From an uncultured Bacteroidota bacterium (GTDB lineage Bacteria; Bacteroidota; Bacteroidia; Chitinophagales; S012-47), in contig CAJXXO010000060.1 in assembly GCA_913062655.1 (NCBI GenBank), positions 1 to 11,058 on the forward strand: a DNA stretch of 11,058 nucleotides. The letters are read 5' to 3'. A program made the position numbers and the translations under genes. This document shows positions 1 to 6,275 of the stretch, in pieces. The notes beneath the pieces were generated by a model. The model searched no databases. It was not told where the DNA came from and worked only from the letters and a program-made list of their open reading frames with translations. Positions within the stretch are counted from its first letter, which is position 1; every line of letters starts with the position of its first letter.

Positions 1-332
1 CAAATAGCCTGACACCTAACGATCCCACTACGATTGTTGTTATCGCTGGTCCGGGGCCATTGGTTGATCCTCTCAGCGTGGATGAGGCTGACCTGCCGCA
101 GCTATCATTGTTTCCCAATCCGGTATCACACACCCTTCGCTGGCAAGCGACCGGGGAAGTGCGGGTGGAACACTACAGAATCATCAACGCCATGGGGCAG
201 GAGGTATTGGCCGGGCCAATTGTGCAGCCGCGGCAGGTTAATACATCGGCATTATCTAGTGGATTGTATTGGCTGCAATTATTCACTGCCGAAGGTCAGT
301 GGCCTGTCATATTACCCTTTGTGAAGCATTGA
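1..332 (+). CDS. T9SS type A sorting domain protein, 3' end only
   Basis: This is the C-terminal end of a secreted protein whose start lies left of the window. The frame is open from base 3 and stops at TGA 330-332. The visible part has a short linker (NDPTTIVVIAGPGP, then an acidic stretch), followed by about 75 residues that fit a T9SS type A C-terminal sorting domain. They show LSLFPNPV, an aromatic/beta segment, INAMGQEV, an ALSSGLYWLQL segment and a final basic FVKH. In this family the domain directs a periplasmic protein through the type IX outer-membrane machinery and is usually cleaved off by PorU. The function of the cargo cannot be read from this fragment. No terminator is visible in the 55 bases before the next gene, so the two could be co-transcribed. 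Confidence 0.85.
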   Translation, partial: NSLTPNDPTTIVVIAGPGPLVDPLSVDEADLPQLSLFPNPVSHTLRWQATGEVRVEHYRIINAMGQEVLAGPIVQPRQVNTSALSSGLYWLQLFTAEGQWPVILPFVKH

Positions 333-387
333 CAGAGAACCATTTGTACCTGTATAGCATTATTTTGACATACCGAACGAAACTGGC

Positions 388-2889
388 ATGAAAAGATATA
401 CCGCTCTCCTCACCCTAATAGCACTTATCGGCATAGGTGTGTACACCTTTCTTTCATTACCTCATATTTTACCAGAACGACCAGTTGATATCTCGAAGGA
501 TGGCCCGGGACACCCCGGCTGGATGGAGCAGTGGGAGACGATGAAACTGGGCAATGAGCCTGAGCAAGCGCGTGCCTATATGCGCGAGGTGAAGCAAAAT
601 GCTGCTCTTTTCGCGAAACGGCAGGCATTTCGCAGGACAGCCAGCCCCCTGACTGAAATTGAAGAGGTTGGTCCTTTCAATGTAGGAGGGCGTGTACGTG
701 CCTTTACCGTCAACTGGGCGAATACAGACCATCTTTTTGCGGCCGGAGTGAGTGGGGGCCTATGGCAGAGCTTTGACCGTGGGCAAAGCTGGTCGCCTGT
801 CAATGACGATGCCTCTAATCTTTCGATCACCTTTATGACACAAAGCCCCTATGATCCTGCGGTAATCTATTATTGCACTGGCGAATCGACAGGCAACAGT
901 GCCGGTATTCCGGGAGATGGCATCTACAAATCAGTAGACACGGGCCGTACCTTCGCTAAGTTGCCAGCCACCGATACGGTAGTATTTGACTACAGTTGGC
1001 GTATAGTACATTCTTTAGTGGATTCAAATACCATTTATGTGGGCACCCGCAGACATGGCTTATGGCGATCACAAGATGGAGGACAATCATTTGAACAGAT
1101 TTTGTACCTCGGCAATCGCGCCATAAATGACATCGAGGTGTTTCGCGATAGTACGATGCTGGTCACCATTCATAACCTTGGGGTTTACAAATCACCCAAC
1201 GGGGAGCCGGGCACCTTCAACCGCATATTTAACGGATTACCCTTGTCGCAGTTTGAACGGGTAGAATTGGGGTACTGCGATTCCTTCCCGGCCTATGTAT
1301 ATGCCGCCTTCGAAAATGATGACGGAAATGGCTTGGAGGGTTTTTACAAATCAACAGATACGGGTAGCACGTGGCAAGCGATAGCCAATCCGAACGATGA
1401 GTATCGCTTCAGCTTTCCGTGGTACTGTCTGACCGTGGCCGTCCATCCGACAGATACCAATCTGGTATTGGCCGGTAGCGTAGAGTTGGGTTATTCTGCC
1501 AATGGAGGAATTACCTGGCGGGAGACGGAATACTCCCACGCTGACCACCATATTATTCAATTCAACCCGGCCAACTTAAATGAATTTTACAATGGTAATG
1601 ATGGTGGTGTCTACCGGTATGATATCCGAAATATGGAAATTCAGGTAGAAGACCTCAATCAGGGCTTTAATGTCACGCAGTTTTATACAGGCGCCTATTT
1701 CCCGGAGTCGGTTAGAATGTATGGCGGCACACAGGATAATGGCACACAGGCCACAAAAAATGCTAGACCGGACTTCGATCATATTTTTGGTGGAGATGGT
1801 TCTTTTACACAGGTCAATCAGCAAGTACCTGACATCACCTACATCAGTTGGCAGCGGGGTAACATCTATCGTGCGGACGATTCCTACCTTGATTTCCCTT
1901 CATTTTATCCGATCCAGAATGAATTAGATGGCGATTTTGACGGTCGCATTGATGACGGGGCGTGGTTTATTAATCCATTTGATGTCAGTCCTTACAATGG
2001 TGAGCATATATTCTTTGTAACCCGCACCCGGCTGTGGAAGAGTGACTTTGGAGGTGCCTACTGGGAGCCGGCCACACAAACCCTTTCCACGTTAGATGGC
2101 AACCCCTATTGCGTAGGGGTGGCTAATGAAGAGAATCCTACCGTGTATGTAGGCGGTGGTGACGGCATCCTCGTTCGCCTGGACAGTGCTTTTGCCAGTC
2201 AGCCGGGCGATGAGGTCAGCCTATCGAGCTCTATACCGGATAGTGTGAACAGCGATTTTATCGTCAATATTACCGTACATCCGCAACACGATTCCATCAT
2301 TTATGTCGCATACAGCAACTTTGCGCCCCGTCCCCGATTGTACAAGGTGACGGCTGCCAATACCCCTCAACCGGTGTGGCATAATATTTCAGGAAACCTG
2401 CCTGAGGGTGTACCCGTTAATTGGAGCCAGGTGAGTGCCCTCAACGACTCTGTGATTGTGGCTGCAACCGACTTTGGCTTGTATGTGACCGAAGATGAGG
2501 GACAAACATGGATCAAGGAAGAGGCGATTCCGGATGCTTCTATCCATATGATACGACTGCGCCAGTCGGATGGTAAGCTGTTCATTTTTACCCATGGCCG
2601 GGGTATTTGGACGGCACAGTTGCCGGGCAACTTCATCACGAATAGGAATCCAACTCCTGAGCCGCCAGCCACGTTATCGCTCTATCCCAATCCAGTTGGT
2701 ACACAATTGTTTGTACAAGGAATAGCCAACACGCTGCCCTACCAAATCATCAACGTAGCAGGACAAGTGGTGCAGCAAGGAAACACGAGTGGACAAATCG
2801 GTGTGCAGGAGCTTGCTTCAGGTATGTATTTGCTTTCTATAGGAGATGCTGCCAGCAACCGGGAGGTCCATAAGTTTATGAAACAGTAG
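388..2889 (+). CDS. Secreted Asp-box (BNR/sortilin-like) beta-propeller protein with T9SS sorting domain
   Basis: The 833-residue protein starts at ATG 388 with a basic, hydrophobic export signal (residues 1 to about 25). A family-typical GPFNVGGRVRAF motif at about 95-106 opens the propeller. Asp-box motifs (S-x-D-x-G-x-T-W) are visible at about 128 (SFDRGQSW), 182, 228, 322 (STDTGSTW), 370, 552 (degenerate) and 701 (TEDEGQTW), and THGRGIW closes the fold at about 735. Residues 763-833 form a T9SS type A sorting domain (LSLYPNPV, then INVAGQVV, LASGMYLLSI and a basic end). Such proteins resemble the VPS10/sortilin and xyloglucanase propellers. The substrate is unknown, and the Asp-boxes are structural rather than catalytic. 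It is predicted to be secreted or attached to the cell surface. There is no clear Shine-Dalgarno. A lone TTATTTTG at 360-367 lacks a well-placed upstream box. It could be a glycoside hydrolase or simply a binding/adhesion propeller. Confidence 0.88.
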   Translation: MKRYTALLTLIALIGIGVYTFLSLPHILPERPVDISKDGPGHPGWMEQWETMKLGNEPEQARAYMREVKQNAALFAKRQAFRRTASPLTEIEEVGPFNVGGRVRAFTVNWANTDHLFAAGVSGGLWQSFDRGQSWSPVNDDASNLSITFMTQSPYDPAVIYYCTGESTGNSAGIPGDGIYKSVDTGRTFAKLPATDTVVFDYSWRIVHSLVDSNTIYVGTRRHGLWRSQDGGQSFEQILYLGNRAINDIEVFRDSTMLVTIHNLGVYKSPNGEPGTFNRIFNGLPLSQFERVELGYCDSFPAYVYAAFENDDGNGLEGFYKSTDTGSTWQAIANPNDEYRFSFPWYCLTVAVHPTDTNLVLAGSVELGYSANGGITWRETEYSHADHHIIQFNPANLNEFYNGNDGGVYRYDIRNMEIQVEDLNQGFNVTQFYTGAYFPESVRMYGGTQDNGTQATKNARPDFDHIFGGDGSFTQVNQQVPDITYISWQRGNIYRADDSYLDFPSFYPIQNELDGDFDGRIDDGAWFINPFDVSPYNGEHIFFVTRTRLWKSDFGGAYWEPATQTLSTLDGNPYCVGVANEENPTVYVGGGDGILVRLDSAFASQPGDEVSLSSSIPDSVNSDFIVNITVHPQHDSIIYVAYSNFAPRPRLYKVTAANTPQPVWHNISGNLPEGVPVNWSQVSALNDSVIVAATDFGLYVTEDEGQTWIKEEAIPDASIHMIRLRQSDGKLFIFTHGRGIWTAQLPGNFITNRNPTPEPPATLSLYPNPVGTQLFVQGIANTLPYQIINVAGQVVQQGNTSGQIGVQELASGMYLLSIGDAASNREVHKFMKQ

Positions 2890-2894
2890 TGGTA

Positions 2895-2926
2895 TTTGCT
2901 TGCAATAACCGGATGTGATATTTTTG
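2895..2926 (+). promoter_or_regulatory. Bacteroidota-type promoter for the small lipoprotein gene
   Basis: TTTG at 2895-2898 is followed by 20 bases and then TATTTTTG at 2919-2926. This matches the known Bacteroidota consensus (-33 TTTG, 19-21 bases, -7 TAnnTTTG) at every fixed position. Transcription would begin near 2933, giving a leader of about 55 bases before ATG 2989. It suggests that the lipoprotein is transcribed independently of the propeller gene, although no terminator was found between them. Confidence 0.65.
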
Positions 2927-2988
2927 GTATTCGTTAAATCACGATGCCCGTTTGCTTCTTCATTTCGTAAATCACTTAATGAGAAGTA

Positions 2989-3372
2989 ATGATGAAACAA
3001 GTATCACTCTCCGCCCTGGCATTTGTACTATCCCTATTTGCCGGCTGTAAGAAGGCTACCCCCGAAACCGAGATCTTTAACACCTGGCATGTCGTCAGTC
3101 CGCAAATCGAGGCTGAGCTGCAGGTCAACACCGACTCTACCTTTCATGTTAACCTCGCCTTTTATTCCATTATTGAGGCCGAGGGACGAGTGGAAGTAGC
3201 TGCCGAAGAGATTACCTTCATTAATGAGAAAGGATCCGATACTGCGGCTGCCAATCCCTATCCTGGCCGCTACAGTTATACGATCATGGGAGACACCGCC
3301 TGGTTTACAAAAATTGATGATACCTTATCCAGACGCTCCTCCTTACTGGCCCTGCCTTGGGTAAAACAATAG
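2989..3372 (+). CDS. Small lipoprotein, possibly lipocalin/calycin-like
   Basis: The predicted product has 127 residues. The N-terminus (MMKQ, a hydrophobic run, LFAGC with Cys20, then KK) is a lipoprotein signal, so the mature protein should be anchored by its Cys. The mature part of about 107 residues alternates short beta-type segments: a NTW near the start, ELQVNTDSTFHVNL, EITFINEKG, a GRYSYTIMGDTAWFTKIDD segment, and an end with RR and LPWVK. This pattern is seen in small lipocalin-like Bacteroidota lipoproteins, but I recognise no named family with certainty and assign no ligand. Two adjacent ATG codons (2989 and 2992) are equally possible starts. The gene stands behind its own promoter. 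A further promoter between it and the asparaginase gene suggests a separate unit. Confidence 0.75.
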   Translation: MMKQVSLSALAFVLSLFAGCKKATPETEIFNTWHVVSPQIEAELQVNTDSTFHVNLAFYSIIEAEGRVEVAAEEITFINEKGSDTAAANPYPGRYSYTIMGDTAWFTKIDDTLSRRSSLLALPWVKQ

Positions 3373-3405
3373 GGAATGGCCAGGCTAAGGAATAGGCGCT
3401 TTGCA

Positions 3406-3435
3406 TTTGGAAACGCAAAAGACTCAATACCTTTG
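3406..3435 (+). promoter_or_regulatory. Bacteroidota-type promoter of the asparaginase operon
   Basis: TTTG at 3406-3409 is followed by 18 bases and then TACCTTTG at 3428-3435, a perfect TAnnTTTG box. The spacing is one base shorter than the usual 19-21. Transcription would start near 3442, only about 14 bases before ATG 3456. The box overlaps the GTG at 3435, so that codon would not be in the transcript. Confidence 0.5.
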
Positions 3436-3455
3436 TGGCGGTAAAAAGGAGTGAT

Positions 3456-3974
3456 ATGGCGCCATCGATTCGGGTATTGGTAACAGGCGGTACGTTTGAT
3501 AAGGAATACGACTTCATTAAAGGACGTCTTTTCTTTAAGGATACGCACCTGCCAGAAATGTTCAAGACAGGCCGCTGTAGTTTGGACCTGAACGTCCGCA
3601 CCCTTATGATGGTGGACAGCCTGGAGATGACCGATGCTGACCGGGTACTTATCTCAGTCAATTGTGAAAAGGCGGATGAAGACCATATTCTCATAACCCA
3701 TGGTACCGATACCATAGTGGAGACGGCTCACTTTTTGGCTAAGGAGAAGATCCCCAAAACCATAGTCCTTACCGGAGCCATGATTCCCTATAAGTTTGGT
3801 AGTAGTGATGGGTTCTTTAATTTGGGCAATGCATTGGCCTTTGCACAAACGATGCCGCATGGCGTGTATATCGCGATGAATGGCCGTATCTTCAACTGGG
3901 ATAATGTACGGAAGAACAAAAAAACGGGCATGTTTGAAGAGCTGGATGAGACGGCCCAACCGGTTTCCTTTTAG
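3456..3974 (+). CDS. Single-domain asparaginase (N-terminal asparaginase domain only)
   Basis: The product has 172 residues counted from ATG 3456. That start is preferred over GTG 3435 because AAGGAG lies four bases before it and the GTG sits inside the -7 box. Type I/II L-asparaginases hydrolyse asparagine to aspartate and ammonia. The family's active-site motifs are present: TGGTF with Thr13, Tyr18 as a possible partner, THGTDT with Thr84-Asp85, TGAMIPYKFGSSDG at 106-119, and MNGRIFNWDNVRK with Lys153, which aligns with the catalytic Lys162 of E. coli enzyme II. Full enzymes have about 330 residues. This one ends where the C-terminal domain would begin, as in a known group of short asparaginase-domain proteins. 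No signal peptide is visible, so it is probably cytoplasmic. The true substrate is uncertain. It is the first gene of a four-gene overlapping cluster. Confidence 0.85.
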   Translation: MAPSIRVLVTGGTFDKEYDFIKGRLFFKDTHLPEMFKTGRCSLDLNVRTLMMVDSLEMTDADRVLISVNCEKADEDHILITHGTDTIVETAHFLAKEKIPKTIVLTGAMIPYKFGSSDGFFNLGNALAFAQTMPHGVYIAMNGRIFNWDNVRKNKKTGMFEELDETAQPVSF

Positions 3975-4611
3975 TATATGGGTAATGGTGATCCCCTCCT
4001 TTTTACTGTTGGTATATTGCCAGCGGCAGCTAGATGATGGGCAGGATACGGCACAAGCGTTTTTAAACGCTTACGTACAGCAAGACTTCAGCGAGGCGAT
4101 TCCGCTTGTGGTAGATACGTTTCGTACAGGACTTCGGATGTTGGAAAAAGACCTGACCAAATTGCCGATGCCATGGCCCGACTCGGCCCGTGTGCTCCGT
4201 GCAATGCCCCACGCACCCGATACGGTGCAGTATGTGGCTTACACCGACTCTCTTATCGATACCATGTACTTGGCTATGGCCAAGACAGAAGCCGGCTGGC
4301 GCATCCGATTCGAAAGAAATGACCCCATTCATGTGGCGCGCAGTTTTTTGCAGGCTTTTCACCGCGGCCTCTTCCGGAAGGCAGCCCGATGGGTATCGCC
4401 CAACTCCATGCGCGACCTGGAAATGGCAGCCCTCTATTACCGGGCATGGCAGGGGCCGGAGGTGACGATTAAAAGCGTAGAGCTAGGGCCTAAGGGGCGA
4501 AGAGCGTTGGTGTCGTACCGGGAAAAGGGCAATACTTTGGTGAAAAAGATAAGCCTGATCAAGGTGAAAGGCTACTGGAAAGTATCGTTTGGTAAAGAAG
4601 CGCAATGGTGA
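3946..4611 (+). CDS. Exported protein with two NTF2/DUF4878-like repeats
   Basis: ATG 3946 gives 221 residues with a basic n-region (MRRPNR) and a hydrophobic segment to about residue 24, a better export signal than the later ATG 3985. LLVYC at 21-25 resembles a lipobox, but Tyr at the -1 position is not canonical, so lipidation is doubtful. The mature part holds two related halves. Residues 34-125 contain AQAFLNAYVQQDFSEAI and end in AGWRIRFER. Residues 129-218 contain ARSFLQAFHRGLFRKAARWV and end in GYWKVSFGK. Both follow the DUF4878/NTF2-like plan (helix FLxAxxxxxFxxA, then strands ending in GxWKVxF). The lipoprotein two genes downstream has the same module. Function is unknown; such domains usually bind small molecules or proteins. 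It overlaps the asparaginase gene by 29 bases in another frame and the next gene by 7. Confidence 0.75.
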   Translation: MRRPNRFPFSIWVMVIPSFLLLVYCQRQLDDGQDTAQAFLNAYVQQDFSEAIPLVVDTFRTGLRMLEKDLTKLPMPWPDSARVLRAMPHAPDTVQYVAYTDSLIDTMYLAMAKTEAGWRIRFERNDPIHVARSFLQAFHRGLFRKAARWVSPNSMRDLEMAALYYRAWQGPEVTIKSVELGPKGRRALVSYREKGNTLVKKISLIKVKGYWKVSFGKEAQW

Positions 4612-5273
4612 AGTCAACCTGGCGACATAGCGCATTCGGAATCTGCATCACCCTTTCATTGATCGCTTTATCCTTTCTATTTCAACCCACAAAATCGATC
4701 TCCATTTCCCCCTTGTTGGCCAAGCCTGCTCCCGCGTGGACGAGTGTAGGGTTTCCGGATTCCCTGGTGCAAACGGGTGACCTAATTGTACGCACCGGGA
4801 CCAGCTTTTTCAGCAATGAACTCCGAAAGTTTTCCCGAAGAGACCCTACCTACAGCCACTGTGGTTGGGTGGTACGCGACTCGAGTGATCGCTTGTGGGT
4901 ATACCATGCTATTGGGGGAACCGATAATCCAGACAATAGCCTGCGCAAAGATCCGATTGCCCGATTTTGCGATGCAAAGGATATTCGGCAGTTTGCCCTC
5001 TTCCGGTATAGCATACCCAAACAAGACAAGTGGCACGCTACCCAGATAGCCGACTCTCTTTACCAGGCACGTACTCCTTTCGACCTATCTTTCGACCTGC
5101 AAGACGACTCTGAACTGTATTGCGCAGAGTTCATCTGGAAAATATTAAAAGAAACCGCTAATCGTGCGGAATTCATATCTTTGTCCCGCCTACAGGACAA
5201 AGATTACGTAGGCATTGACGATCTGTATTTACATGACCATTGCACAAAAATTTATGAGTATGCGTACCATTAA
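4605..5273 (+). CDS. Exported YiiX/DUF830-like permuted papain-fold hydrolase
   Basis: The 222-residue protein starts with an N-terminal signal or membrane segment (about residues 11-27). The core begins with TGDLIVRTG (57-65). It then has YSHCGWVV with His85, VYHAIGG with His101, a basic and aromatic middle, TPFDLSFDL at 157-165, and LYCAEFIWK with Cys173. A motif order of GD, SH, H and then YC-x-E is that of the circularly permuted NlpC/P60 (YiiX/YebB) group, where His and the late Cys form the active pair. Known members act as amidases or thioesterases on cell-wall peptides, lipids or amides. The substrate here is not evident. The signal places it in the periplasm, or anchored in the inner membrane with a periplasmic domain. 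ATG 4605 overlaps the previous stop by 7 bases (ATGGTGA), a typical translational-coupling arrangement. It overlaps the following lipoprotein gene by 20 bases. Confidence 0.78.
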   Translation: MVKSTWRHSAFGICITLSLIALSFLFQPTKSISISPLLAKPAPAWTSVGFPDSLVQTGDLIVRTGTSFFSNELRKFSRRDPTYSHCGWVVRDSSDRLWVYHAIGGTDNPDNSLRKDPIARFCDAKDIRQFALFRYSIPKQDKWHATQIADSLYQARTPFDLSFDLQDDSELYCAEFIWKILKETANRAEFISLSRLQDKDYVGIDDLYLHDHCTKIYEYAYH

Positions 5274-5817
5274 AATCCGCTTGGGCTTCCTATTGATGGC
5301 CCTGACCCTTTTCGCAGTTGCTTGTGGTGGAGGCAAAGCCTCTCCAAGTGATGTAGCAGAAAAATTCCTGAATGCTTTGAATGACCTTAACTTCGAAGAG
5401 GCCAAAAAGTATGCCACTGACGAGAGTGCGTCTATGCTCGACATGATGGCCGGCCTGATGAATATGGGTGGTGAAGACATGGAAAAACCGGAGCCAAAAG
5501 CGATCAATATTACCGGAGAAGAAGTGGATGGCGACAAAGCCACTGTAACCTACACAACAAAGGATGATGAAGGTAACGATGTGGAAGAAAGCATCGACCT
5601 GACCAAGGTAGAAGGAGAATGGAAAGTGAAGTTTGACAAGAGCAGCATGGGTGGAGGCGATATGGACCTCAGCATGGATGACATGGTGGAAGAAGAGCCT
5701 GCTCAAGAGGAGGCTGACATGATGGAAGAAATGGAAGATGTACAGGAAGAAACAGAGGAAGTCGTTGAAGAAGCGGCCGAAGAAGCTGACCAAATGATGG
5801 ACGGTGGCATGAACTAA
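5254..5817 (+). CDS. DUF4878-like lipoprotein with acidic, Met-rich C-terminal tail
   Basis: ATG 5254 (187 residues) or ATG 5260 (185) places a basic n-region before a hydrophobic run ending in FAVACGGG. Cys24 is the likely lipidation site, though Ala at -3 is a weaker lipobox residue. Residues about 30-128 form one DUF4878/NTF2-like domain: SPSDVAEKFLNALNDLNFEEAKKYA, TVTYTTKDDEG, then EGEWKVKFDKS. Residues 137-187 are a low-complexity tail rich in Glu, Asp and Met, probably helical or disordered, ending MMDGGMN. The module is shared with the two-repeat protein encoded at 3946-4611. It is predicted to be a membrane-anchored envelope protein of unknown role; the tail might bind cations or a basic partner, which is inference. 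It is the last gene of the cluster, directly followed by a terminator. An upstream in-frame ATG at 5215 would destroy the signal and is not favoured. Confidence 0.82.
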   Translation: MSMRTIKIRLGFLLMALTLFAVACGGGKASPSDVAEKFLNALNDLNFEEAKKYATDESASMLDMMAGLMNMGGEDMEKPEPKAINITGEEVDGDKATVTYTTKDDEGNDVEESIDLTKVEGEWKVKFDKSSMGGGDMDLSMDDMVEEEPAQEEADMMEEMEDVQEETEEVVEEAAEEADQMMDGGMN

Positions 5818-5843
5818 GTCCTCACCTTTCTACAGACAAAGAC

Positions 5844-5870
5844 AAGAGCCCCTGATTCGGGGCTTTTGTT
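5844..5870 (+). terminator. Rho-independent terminator of the asparaginase operon
   Basis: AGCCCC (5847-5852) pairs with GGGGCT (5859-5864) across a six-base loop. The stem extends by three more pairs (5844-5846 with 5865-5867, one of them G-U) and runs into TTTTGTTGTTTT. It lies 26 bases after the lipoprotein stop and closes the four-gene unit. Confidence 0.85.
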
Positions 5871-5889
5871 GTTTTAGGTCATCCTAGCC

Positions 5890-5903
5890 ATACCTACAGG
5901 TAT
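5890..5903. promoter_or_regulatory. Inverted repeat upstream of the arsC-like gene, possible operator
   Basis: ATACCT-AC-AGGTAT is a perfect 6-2-6 inverted repeat, 33 bases before ATG 5937. A two-base loop is too tight for a good RNA hairpin, so a dimeric protein site is the better guess. A near-consensus -7 box, TATCTTTT (5915-5922), lies just downstream. The repeat covers where its -33 box would be, and no TTTG is seen there. TATAAT also occurs at 5901-5906. Function is inferred only. Confidence 0.3.
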
Positions 5904-5936
5904 AATAAACGCACTATCTTTTATGAAATCGATACC

Positions 5937-6275
5937 ATGAAGATCTATCACAATCCTAGATGCAGAAAGAGCCGGGAAACCTTGCAGATTTTGCAGGAAG
6001 CGGGGAAGGAGCCGGAAATTGTAGAATACCTTACAACCCCACCAACGGCACCAGAACTACGCGACTTGGTGGATAAGCTAGGTATAGCGCCTTCTCAATT
6101 GATTCGGAAGCAAGAGAAAATCTACAAGGACAATTTTAAGGGCAAAGAGCTATCAGAAGAGGAATGGCTTGCCGCTATGACCCAATACCCTAAGCTCATA
6201 GAGCGACCAATCGTAGTGGCGGGCGACAAGGCCGTTTTGGGACGACCACCGGAAGCCGTGAAGACATTGCTTTAG
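5937..6275 (+). CDS. arsC: ArsC/Spx-family thioredoxin-fold reductase (arsenate reductase-like)
   Basis: The 112-residue protein has the length of glutaredoxin-linked arsenate reductases, which reduce arsenate to arsenite using glutathione or glutaredoxin. Key family residues are visible: NPRCRKSR with catalytic Cys9, LIRKQEKIYK with Arg57, ERPIVV with Arg90, and GRPPE with Arg103. The three Arg residues match the arsenate-binding Arg60, Arg94 and Arg107 of E. coli ArsC. The residues after the Cys (Arg-Lys) differ from the CGTSR of E. coli, and no arsR, arsB or acr3 gene is nearby. A YffB- or Spx-like redox role therefore remains possible. It starts after a terminator, so it has its own promoter or a very weak one. 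There is no Shine-Dalgarno. Its stop overlaps that of the convergent gene on the other strand. Confidence 0.85.
   Translation: MKIYHNPRCRKSRETLQILQEAGKEPEIVEYLTTPPTAPELRDLVDKLGIAPSQLIRKQEKIYKDNFKGKELSEEEWLAAMTQYPKLIERPIVVAGDKAVLGRPPEAVKTLL

Noticed and set aside
360..367. TTATTTTG as a -7 box for the propeller gene
   Set aside because: The nearest TTTG (343-346) is only 13 bases upstream, and none lies at 19-21 bases. One mismatch to the consensus alone is expected often by chance.
3399..3420. TTTGC...GCAAA inverted repeat after the small lipoprotein gene as a terminator
   Set aside because: It has only five pairs and a ten-base loop, with no T-run after it. It also overlaps the proposed -33 box of the next gene.
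3880..3945. Longer start (ATG 3880) for the two-repeat protein
   Set aside because: It would add 22 residues without family similarity that are only the other frame of the asparaginase gene, and would bury the export signal.
5176..5183. TATCTTTG inside the YiiX-like gene as an internal promoter for the lipoprotein
   Set aside because: It is a perfect -7 match, but no TTTG or TTG lies near the -33 position (about 5152). Single -7 matches are expected several times per window by chance.
5215..5253. Longer start (ATG 5215) for the DUF4878-like lipoprotein
   Set aside because: It would place 13 extra residues before the lipoprotein signal and deepen the overlap with the upstream gene.
5290..5793. 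Minus-strand open frame opposite the acidic lipoprotein gene, rich in Phe and His
   Set aside because: Its composition is the expected antisense reading of Glu, Asp, Lys and Met codons, and it shows no start signal or family.
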